Below, piece by piece: positions 58,541-64,000 of a stretch of 64,000 nt of DNA. The translations under genes and the position numbers were made by a program. This DNA is from G963704535 sp963704535 (GTDB lineage: Bacteria > Chloroflexota > Chloroflexia > Chloroflexales > Roseiflexaceae). The number at the start of each line of letters is the position of its first letter. Position 1 is the first letter of the stretch. The DNA lies in assembly GCA_963704535.1 (NCBI GenBank), contig OY969916.1, positions 9,548,001 through 9,612,000 on the forward strand, given 5' to 3'. The notes under the pieces are model-generated. The model had not been told where the DNA came from and did not search any database. It worked only from the letters and a program-made list of their open reading frames with translations.

Positions 58541-59761
58541 ATGACACGTATCAGAGCCTTATTTCTGGCCCTCGCCTGCCTGGGCCTGCTCTCCATACCC
58601 GATGTTCGGGACTTGACGCTCACTTGGATGCAAGCAGAACGAGCCTACGTAGAGCCTCACTTGATACCCTACTACGAGCGCAGCGCCTCGGCAACTATCG
58701 CACTCGTGCAGTACGCCCGCTCTCTGAACACCGACACAGCCGCTACCATAATGGTCAACGGCAGGCCGACCCGCGTTGTGAAGAGCACGCCGCTCAAGAG
58801 CGTACCAACCACTGAGGACTTCGGCCTGAACACCGGGCCGTCCCTGTCTGCCGGCGAGGTCGAGGCGGTCCTGACACAGTACGGCAGCCCCGCAGCCGGC
58901 CAGGGTCTCGGTGAGCATAGCGTGGCTGAGAGCCAGCGAACCGGCGTGGACAACGCCTACTGGCTTGCGATGTTCATCCACGAGAGCGGGGCCGGTGCGA
59001 ACCCCGCGTGGGCGGGCCGCAAGCCTGGCGGCCACTACACGGCGAACACCGGCAACTTGATATACGCCGAGAGCCGACCGAACTATGGACGCTTCGCTGA
59101 CTTCGAGGACAATTGGAAGGCCGGTACGACGGCGCACTTCGACCTTCTGGTGGCTTACCGAGATGGCATTGGTTTCAAGAAGCACTCGACCATTAGGGAG
59201 GCGCTCAACACCTGGGCGCCCCCAGTAGAGAACGACACCGAGAGCTACGCCGATTTTGTGGAGCGCCAGACGAGGGAATGGCGCCAGGTCAAGAAGAACG
59301 TCAAGGCCGAGGAGCCACCCGCTGCGGAACAGCCTGCGGCGGTGTCGGCCAGCGGCGGGAAGCACCTGGTCACTGACGACTACCGCGTCAACCCGAATGC
59401 TCGCTTCAATACAGTGGAGTGCGGTACGTGGGGCTTCCAAGCCGGCTGCCAGCACTACGGCACCGATGTGCTCGGCGTGGACGGCCAGGTAGTGTACGCC
59501 CCCTTCGACGGCAGCTACATAATGACGGGCAGCTACCCCGAAGGCGGCGCCACGGCAGGCCAATACGTGATGATGTACGACGACCAGGGGGCTGAGATTT
59601 ACCTGGGCCACTTGAAGAACGCTATCCAGATAGAAGCCGGCCAGCGCATCTCGGCGGGCACCAAACTGGGAGAGATACGCGGCGACCTAGCCCATACGCA
59701 CGTCCAGCTTCGGCTGAACGGGCAGCTCGCGGACTGGGAGCCGTACTACGAGAACCGTTAA
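58541..59761 (+). CDS. Exported cell-wall hydrolase: lysozyme-like domain plus M23 endopeptidase
   Basis: A 406-residue protein with an N-terminal signal or anchor (IRALFLALACLGLLSIP). Residues about 105-245 fit a glucosaminidase/lysozyme-like fold (YWLAMFIHESGAGANPAW, then IYAESRPNYGRFADFEDNW). A Pro/Ala linker (about 250-270) leads to an M23/LytM domain with zinc motifs CQHYGTDV near 303 and HTHVQL near 385. It would cut both glycan and peptide bonds. In mobile elements such enzymes open the wall for a transfer channel or phage entry. It has its own promoter and GGGGAGG ribosome site. Confidence 0.88.
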   Translation: MTRIRALFLALACLGLLSIPDVRDLTLTWMQAERAYVEPHLIPYYERSASATIALVQYARSLNTDTAATIMVNGRPTRVVKSTPLKSVPTTEDFGLNTGPSLSAGEVEAVLTQYGSPAAGQGLGEHSVAESQRTGVDNAYWLAMFIHESGAGANPAWAGRKPGGHYTANTGNLIYAESRPNYGRFADFEDNWKAGTTAHFDLLVAYRDGIGFKKHSTIREALNTWAPPVENDTESYADFVERQTREWRQVKKNVKAEEPPAAEQPAAVSASGGKHLVTDDYRVNPNARFNTVECGTWGFQAGCQHYGTDVLGVDGQVVYAPFDGSYIMTGSYPEGGATAGQYVMMYDDQGAEIYLGHLKNAIQIEAGQRISAGTKLGEIRGDLAHTHVQLRLNGQLADWEPYYENR

Positions 59762-59768
59762 GGCTTGG

Positions 59769-59797
59769 TTGACTGACAGAACACCATATGATACACT
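59769..59797 (+). promoter_or_regulatory. Element promoter TTGACT-17-TACACT
   Basis: TTGACT (59769-59774), TACACT (59792-59797), with TGATACACT-ATT-GGTGTACGA over the -10 box, a near copy of the 58495 operator. Confidence 0.88.
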
Positions 59798-59847
59798 ATT
59801 GGTGTACGAAATAAAGTACCCCTCTAACTACCCCACAGGAGGACACT

Positions 59848-60810
59848 ATGCGCGGCGAGCAGACCTACTACGACACGATGTACAGCGACCTGAACAACCC
59901 GGACTTGACGTTCCTGGAGCGGTGGGCATTGCGGGTGCTGTACCTGATGGACCTGAGCGAGAACCTGTGGCGCACGGCGAACTTCGTGGCTCGGCGCATC
60001 CCGAACGGGCTGATTGCCCTTATCCTGGTGCCTCTGGCCTACATCATCGCCAATACGCTCGGCGGCGCTGCGTTCTACTTCGACCTGGACGCTACTCGCG
60101 ACACGGCCTCTCCGCTTATTCAGCGTATGCACACGGCGGCCCTCGCTGCCGGCGCCACCGGCTTCCTACTGACCTGCATCCGGTGGATGCCCACCACGGT
60201 GACGTTGTTCCCGACTGCGATGGAGCTGCTCGGTAGCAAGTTCGCCAAGTTCGGGACGCCCGGCTGGCAGATGGCCGTGTGGGTGACGGCGTTCTTCGAC
60301 CTGATTACGGACGCCCCGCGTGTGAGCGCTGAAATGCTGGGTATGTGGGTGTGGGCCGCGCAGGGCAACGAGGGCTTTTGGGGCATCCTGTTCAGCTTCG
60401 ACCTCAGCGTCTATGCTGGTGTGGTGCTCTACTACATCACGTTCGTGCTGGCCCTGATTGCGGCCTCCTACGTGGTCGAGGTGCTCTTCATCTGCGCGGT
60501 GTTGGTCGTCCTGATGCTGCTGCTCAAGAGCGTGGGCTACTGGCTCTTCGGTCTCGTCCTGGGCCTGCTGGCCGGCAGGGGCTGGAGCACCGGCGTGATG
60601 ACCATCATCTACCGCATCTTCGGCACCGGCGACGCCCCGCCCCCGGACGTAGGTGGCCCCCGCGCTGGCCGGAGCAGCCGCCGAGAGCGGAGAGAGCAGG
60701 GACAGGGACGTGACCGAGGGCGCGGGCGTGGTCAGAGACCGACCCGGCCAGGGTTCGAGGAGGACTTCGACGGCGACGGCTTCGTGGACGGTGAAGCTGT
60801 AGCAATGTGA
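59848..60810 (+). CDS. Polytopic membrane protein, possible transfer-channel component
   Basis: A 320-residue protein with about five or six membrane helices (LIALILVPLAYIIANTLGG; ALAAGATGFLLTCIRW; VLYYITFVLALIAASYVV; VLFICAVLVVLMLLL; YWLFGLVLGLLAG). The C-terminal tail is disordered and Arg/Gly-rich with an acidic end (EEDFDGDGFVDGE). Position between a wall hydrolase and a TraD-like ATPase recalls VirB6/TrbL-type channel proteins, but no family motif is certain. AGGAGG precedes the ATG. Confidence 0.7.
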   Translation: MRGEQTYYDTMYSDLNNPDLTFLERWALRVLYLMDLSENLWRTANFVARRIPNGLIALILVPLAYIIANTLGGAAFYFDLDATRDTASPLIQRMHTAALAAGATGFLLTCIRWMPTTVTLFPTAMELLGSKFAKFGTPGWQMAVWVTAFFDLITDAPRVSAEMLGMWVWAAQGNEGFWGILFSFDLSVYAGVVLYYITFVLALIAASYVVEVLFICAVLVVLMLLLKSVGYWLFGLVLGLLAGRGWSTGVMTIIYRIFGTGDAPPPDVGGPRAGRSSRRERREQGQGRDRGRGRGQRPTRPGFEEDFDGDGFVDGEAVAM

Positions 60811-60822
60811 GGTTTGAGGCAT

Positions 60823-60853
60823 AGGGGCGGCTTCCGAGAGGGGGTCGCCCCTT
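60823..60853 (+). terminator. Terminator after the polytopic membrane gene
   Basis: AGGGGCG (60823-60829) pairs with CGCCCCT (60846-60852), followed by TTGTGTT, immediately before the next promoter. Confidence 0.7.
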
Positions 60854-60856
60854 GTG

Positions 60857-60885
60857 TTGACACCGTAGTGTATTAATAGTATACT
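60857..60885 (+). promoter_or_regulatory. Element promoter TTGACA-17-TATACT
   Basis: TTGACA (60857-60862), TATACT (60880-60885); the spacer carries TAGTGTATTAATAGTATACT with a half-site on each side. Confidence 0.88.
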
Positions 60886-60932
60886 TTTAACATCCTATTA
60901 AAACACCGCTGAGTAGAGCGGAGGTGCAAGAG

Positions 60933-62792
60933 ATGACACAGCAGACTGTAAACAGCATCCCGAAGGTCACAGTTGGAGAGGGCGCCCTCGGCACGGTACT
61001 CTTCGTGTCGGCGCTGGCAAATCCGGCTGCTGCGGCTGTGCCCGCTTTCCTGCTCATCTCCGGTGGGGTATGTTGCCTGGTACGGCGCTCTGAGGCGTTC
61101 CAGCAGTGGACTGAGGACCGCCTGGCCGCTTCCGAGGAACACGACGAAACCTTCCTGCGCTCGCTCTACGAGGGCGCCTTGAAGCGTGCCCCACTCCCAC
61201 CTCCCGGCGTGAGACTGGCGCTGCCCGCTCCCGCATCCGGGAACGCGAGCGACAGGGCTGAGCTTGAGCTAAAACAGGACCTGGAGGCTCGTATCAGCGG
61301 GGGAGGCATCGGACAGGCTCTGATGTCCGTTTTCGGTGATGACAACCCGCTGGATAAGGCCCGCTCGCGAGCTGGAAGTTCCAAAAATAGAACTCGTCCT
61401 GAGCAGCCGGCGCCGGTCCAGCCGGGCCGCCCACGCAACGAGGGGGCTACCCGCGAAATAAGGCAGCGGGAAGGCTCAGTGACGCGGCAGCTCCAGGTCG
61501 TCGAGGCTGCCCCGGCTGCCGATGACCCCGACGCCGAGTGGCTGCACAAGCACGCGGGAGGCACCAAGAAGGCTCCCGTGAAGGTTATGCCTATTCGCCA
61601 GTTGTGCGAGCTACTCAACGACGACGAGAACGTGGACGACAAGCCTCACCTTATTGTCTTCGGGGACACCGGCTCCGGTAAGACCACTCTGGCGCAGCTC
61701 ATCGTCGGCACACGTCCCGGTAAGGTAGTCATCCTGGACCCGAAAAGGCCGCGTGGCTGGAAGGGTGCCAAGTGGGGTGGCCTGCCCTACGTGTGCCCTG
61801 ACAAGGACGGCAACTACACGCCGCTGGTGCGCGCTATGGCCGCTATCGTCCGTGAGATGGACGCTCGCTATGCGGCGCTGGAGACGATGACCGAGCCACC
61901 AGAGCAGCTCACCGTCGTACTCGACGAGGCGCCCGATTGCGTGGCTGCTTCTCCTGAGCTGGCGGCCCTCTACAAGAAGGTGGTCCGCAAGGGACGCGAG
62001 GCTTTTGTACGCCTTATTCTCATTTCGACGACCGACCGGGTAGGGCCTCTTGGCTTCGAGGGCCAGGGCGACCTGATGAACAGCCTGGCGGATGTCCGCC
62101 TCGGCCAGTTCGCCGTCGATGTGCGGGCAGACAGTGTAGAGCTTGGCGAGAACAAGTACGAGTGGGCGGTCTACGCGCAAGGCGGCTGGAAGCCTTTCGA
62201 CAACAGCCGCACGCTGGAGCTGACCGAGAAGCTGAACCTAAAGCCTTCTAAGGCGTGGACAGGCATCCAGTACAACTGCCAGGTTCCCGCGACGACAACT
62301 CCCAAGGCTACCGTCGAGCGCCCAGCAGCACCACAGCAGCAACCGGCGTCCCGGCCTGCGATGGCCGCCCAGGTCGAGGCGCCGGTAAGGTTAGAGATGG
62401 ACACCGAGCTACTCGACAGGTTGATGCAAATTGCCCCGAACACTGTAAAGAGAAAACTGGCGGAAGGCGGTCTGGAAGGTGGCCCGGAAGGTTTCAACGG
62501 AAGTTCGGAAGTTAGTGTCAGCGGAAGGTCCATCGAAGCGCCTTCCAATGATACTTCCGCTGACCTTCCACTCACTCCGCAGGGTGCCCTTGAGACCATA
62601 AAAGGGGCCTCGCCCGACGAAAAGCGGAAGCTCGGCAGGTCGTGGAAACTCTTTACAGAGAACGGCGGAAAGAAGGGCGAAGCAATCCTCCGGGGGTTCG
62701 AGCTGAAAGACTACGGGCGCGGGTACACTCGCGGTAAAGAGCTGTTCGACGCTTGGCGGCTGCTGGTAGAGAAAGGCTTGGTGAAGAGGTAG
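60933..62792 (+). CDS. FtsK/TraD-like DNA-translocating ATPase (coupling protein candidate)
   Basis: A 619-residue protein. Hydrophobic N terminus with one or two helices (TVLFVSALANPAAAAVPAFL), a flexible linker, and an ATPase core with P-loop GDTGSGKTTLAQ near 243, ILDPKRPRGWKG, Walker B LTVVLDEAPD near 326 and ILISTTDRVGPLG. The C-terminal 70 residues look like a winged-helix DNA-binding domain (GASPDEKRKLGRSWKLF). Probably pumps DNA through an envelope channel. ATG 60933 is preferred (GGAGG eight bases upstream); GTG 60924 is possible. The gene contains one AGTTCCAA palindrome and an 11-bp inverted repeat. Confidence 0.82.
   Translation: MTQQTVNSIPKVTVGEGALGTVLFVSALANPAAAAVPAFLLISGGVCCLVRRSEAFQQWTEDRLAASEEHDETFLRSLYEGALKRAPLPPPGVRLALPAPASGNASDRAELELKQDLEARISGGGIGQALMSVFGDDNPLDKARSRAGSSKNRTRPEQPAPVQPGRPRNEGATREIRQREGSVTRQLQVVEAAPAADDPDAEWLHKHAGGTKKAPVKVMPIRQLCELLNDDENVDDKPHLIVFGDTGSGKTTLAQLIVGTRPGKVVILDPKRPRGWKGAKWGGLPYVCPDKDGNYTPLVRAMAAIVREMDARYAALETMTEPPEQLTVVLDEAPDCVAASPELAALYKKVVRKGREAFVRLILISTTDRVGPLGFEGQGDLMNSLADVRLGQFAVDVRADSVELGENKYEWAVYAQGGWKPFDNSRTLELTEKLNLKPSKAWTGIQYNCQVPATTTPKATVERPAAPQQQPASRPAMAAQVEAPVRLEMDTELLDRLMQIAPNTVKRKLAEGGLEGGPEGFNGSSEVSVSGRSIEAPSNDTSADLPLTPQGALETIKGASPDEKRKLGRSWKLFTENGGKKGEAILRGFELKDYGRGYTRGKELFDAWRLLVEKGLVKR
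61377..61394. promoter_or_regulatory. AGTTCCAA palindrome inside the ATPase gene
   Basis: AGTTCCAAAAATAGAACT, encoding part of the linker between membrane and ATPase domains. Fifteen of 18 positions match the copy at 43568. Confidence 0.65.
62517..62564. repeat. 11-bp inverted repeat in a GGAAG-rich tract
   Basis: GTCAGCGGAAG (62517-62527) and CTTCCGCTGAC (62554-62564) are exact inverses. The 120 bp from 62460 contain about eight GGAAG words followed by TTCC words, all in the low-complexity linker before the C-terminal domain. Confidence 0.7.
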
Positions 62793-62797
62793 CGCAG

Positions 62798-63124
62798 ATG
62801 GCCCTGTTTACTAAGAACGACGCCCGATACTTCTGGTCCAGGATGCGGCGCACCCCGAATGGATGTTGGGAATGGTGCGGAAGCAAAACCAGCAAGGGCT
62901 ACGGGCAGATAATGATACGCGGTAAGGTCTACGGAACGCATCGGGTAGCCTTCTACCTGACGCACGGTATCTGGCCCGAAGTCTGCCGGCATACGTGCGA
63001 TAACCCGCCCTGCTGCAATCCAGAGCACTTACTCAATGGTACACACGCCGATAACGTAGCCGATAGGGTCGCCCGAAACCGCAGCGCCAGGATAGGAAGA
63101 CCACGCCCGCCAGGTACAAAATAA
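62798..63124 (+). CDS. HNH endonuclease
   Basis: A 108-residue HNH_3-type nuclease. It has GCWEWCGSKTSKGYGQI, HRVAFYLTHG and the active-site/zinc segment CRHTCDNPPCCNPEHLLNGT, then NVADRVARNR. Free-standing homing-type or host-cutting nuclease. ATG 62798 lies 5 bp after the ATPase stop codon. Confidence 0.9.
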   Translation: MALFTKNDARYFWSRMRRTPNGCWEWCGSKTSKGYGQIMIRGKVYGTHRVAFYLTHGIWPEVCRHTCDNPPCCNPEHLLNGTHADNVADRVARNRSARIGRPRPPGTK

Positions 63125-63134
63125 CGCATCACAG

Positions 63135-63163
63135 AGGCTCAGACCGCGTTCGCCTGGGCCTTT
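63135..63163 (+). terminator. Terminator after the HNH gene
   Basis: AGGCTCAG (63135-63142) pairs with CTGGGCCT (63154-63161), followed by TTTGGTGTT. Confidence 0.65.
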
Positions 63164-63176
63164 GGTGTTCCAATGG

Positions 63177-63205
63177 TTGACTATACTATATCCAGATGAT
63201 ATACT
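63177..63205 (+). promoter_or_regulatory. Element promoter TTGACT-17-TATACT
   Basis: TTGACT (63177-63182), TATACT (63200-63205), with GATGATATACTTACGGTGTT around the -10 box. Confidence 0.88.
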
Positions 63206-63235
63206 TACGGTGTTGAGGTAATAGGGAGGCTTGAG

Positions 63236-63598
63236 ATGACCGAGCGGCTGATGCGGGCAACAGGTGTCGAGGACGCGATTAACCTACTGGTGTGGCTTAT
63301 TCTGCTCCTGACGCTGATTGTTCTGGTCGCCATCGTCATCTACGTTTGGGCGAAGTTCCACACACTGCCCGGCACGTTGAAGTTCTTCCTGGTCGCGGTA
63401 TTCCTGATTGCAGTGGCTTACTCCGCAGGGTTGTGGACGCCGCAGGGTGTAGCTAAGGCTTGGGAGAGCCTCAAAGTGGTTGCTCTCGACACCTGGCGCC
63501 GGTTCGACGGCTACACCAGGACAAACCGTACCTTGGGCGTGATGTTCCTAGCCTTGCTGGTGCCTCTGATGGCGCTGCAAGGCAGCGAGGAGGCTTAG
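63236..63598 (+). CDS. Three-helix membrane protein, 120 aa
   Basis: Hydrophobic segments at about 18-42 (LLVWLILLLTLIVLVAIVIY), 50-66 and 98-112. GGGAGGCTTGAG precedes the ATG. It starts a new unit with the two following membrane genes; by context a channel component. Family not recognised. Confidence 0.65.
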   Translation: MTERLMRATGVEDAINLLVWLILLLTLIVLVAIVIYVWAKFHTLPGTLKFFLVAVFLIAVAYSAGLWTPQGVAKAWESLKVVALDTWRRFDGYTRTNRTLGVMFLALLVPLMALQGSEEA

Positions 63599-63799
63599 AT
63601 GCTACGGCAGATGAAGCGGGCGCTGGTCGAGCTGCTGACTGCGCTATGGGGCAGCGTCATCTGCGGGCTGCTGGTGGTTGCTACCGCCAGGTACGACTGG
63701 CAGAACGACCGGCTCGGCGGCGTGGTCCTGCTGGCAATTACCGTCACCGCCCTGTGGGAGATGACCCTGTGGTTCTACCCACGACGACGCAAGCGATAG
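63599..63799 (+). CDS. Two-helix membrane protein, 66 aa
   Basis: ATG 63599 begins right after the previous TAG. Two membrane spans (LWGSVICGLLVVATA; VVLLAITVTALWEMTLWFY) and a basic tail (PRRRKR). Confidence 0.65.
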   Translation: MLRQMKRALVELLTALWGSVICGLLVVATARYDWQNDRLGGVVLLAITVTALWEMTLWFYPRRRKR

Positions 63800-63814
63800 G
63801 GAGGGCATAAAGCT

Positions 63815-64000
63815 ATGCAAAACTGGACAAGGGAGAGACGCCAGAGCTTCTGGATACACCTCACATTCGTGCTCGTTCCCGCGCTCTCGGCTGTCGTGGC
63901 GGCCTTCGACCTATGGGCAACGATTTTCGGTTCCTGGCTGTTCTCGGCGCCTCTGGTGGTCGCCGTCGAGGGCGTCGCGGGGATGGGGTTCTACCTCAAG
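63815..64000 (+). CDS. Membrane protein, 3' end outside window
   Basis: ATG 63815 after GGGAGGGCATAAAGCT. At least two hydrophobic segments (LTFVLVPALSAVVAAFDLWA; SWLFSAPLVVAVEGVAG) are visible in 62 residues. It continues the small-membrane-protein series. Confidence 0.6.
   Translation, partial: MQNWTRERRQSFWIHLTFVLVPALSAVVAAFDLWATIFGSWLFSAPLVVAVEGVAGMGFYLK

Larger units (their letters stand above)
33820..64000. mobile_element. Integrated mobile element (ICE or phage-plasmid), right end outside window
   Basis: Left boundary: interrupted host gene plus terminal large serine recombinase. Inside: DNA polymerase, nucleases, a nucleotide-kinase-like gene, a run of small unknown genes, a second recombinase, an XRE-like regulator, a cell-wall hydrolase, membrane proteins and a DNA-pumping-type ATPase. 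Base composition falls relative to the host, and the host's heptamer and family A/B repeats stop at the boundary. No capsid, terminase, relaxase or VirB4 gene was recognised in the visible part. Confidence 0.85.

Noticed and set aside
63168..63175. GTTCCAAT before the 63177 promoter as a seventh AGTTCCAA palindrome
   Set aside because: Only one half-site matches; the inverse arm is absent.

Overview
The window joins two different kinds of DNA. Positions 1 to about 33,820 are GC-rich chromosome with compact, mostly metabolic and signalling genes. They include UvrC, IMP dehydrogenase, a styAB-type flavin monooxygenase pair, a giant kinase/cyclase sensor, a glycosyltransferase, an SRPBCC/alcohol dehydrogenase/SDR cluster, DUF4058, amphi-Trp and DinB-like proteins. 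The gene repertoire and the many heptamer (7-bp) intergenic repeats suggest a filamentous Chloroflexota (class Chloroflexia). This placement is an inference; there is no rRNA gene in the window.

Host layout: membrane/TPR gene tail (2-619); kinase-AAA-TPR-GAF-GAF-GGDEF protein (824-6175); uvrC (6381-8468, minus); frameshifted TPR/MshEN-like gene (8603-9353, minus); PPOX-fold protein; iolC-like kinase; an AHSA1-PDZ-DinB fusion; an SDR with a coupled small gene; styB-styA; a GT4 glycosyltransferase; a secreted repeat protein; a CBS protein; guaB; an SRPBCC protein; an MFS exporter; SDR; then an SRPBCC-ADH pair; NAD epimerase; amphi-Trp; MaoC; DinB; a PHP phosphatase; and GNAT-DUF4058. At 33,335-33,820 only the C-terminal part of a PQQ-type sugar (sorbosone) dehydrogenase remains.

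From about 33,820 to the end of the window lies an integrated mobile element of at least 30 kb. Its left end is marked by a large serine recombinase (33843-35528) beside the truncated dehydrogenase; the right end is outside the window. A minus-strand block (33.8-44.3 kb) carries integration and DNA metabolism genes: recombinase, dNMP-kinase-like protein, SLOG protein, Fe-S PD-(D/E)XK nuclease, a family A DNA polymerase with proofreading domain, and a second nuclease-fold protein. A middle stretch holds a membrane-anchored pentapeptide-repeat protein and about 1.7 kb of noncoding DNA (46.3-48.0 kb) with iteron-like repeats and hairpins. A plus-strand run of about 20 small unknown genes follows (48.0-56.9 kb), then a tyrosine recombinase, an XRE-like regulator, and a probable transfer or envelope module (58.5-64 kb). 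That module has a lysozyme-like/M23 cell-wall hydrolase, a polytopic membrane protein, a FtsK/TraD-like ATPase, an HNH nuclease and small membrane proteins. No capsid, tail or terminase gene was recognised in this part, so an integrative conjugative element or phage-plasmid is more likely than a standard prophage.

The most striking signals are regulatory. At least nine element promoters share TTGAC(A/T/G), a spacer of exactly 17 bp, and TATACT, TACACT or (once) TACAAT, several with a palindrome over the -10 box. A second palindrome, AGTTCCAA-AA-TTGGTACT, occurs six times, including inside genes. Two structured RNAs closed by GCTAAC/GTTAGC flank a small secreted-protein gene. In the host, 7-bp repeats form long hairpins between genes and have entered the uvrC reading frame. 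No tRNA, rRNA, CRISPR array or insertion sequence was seen.
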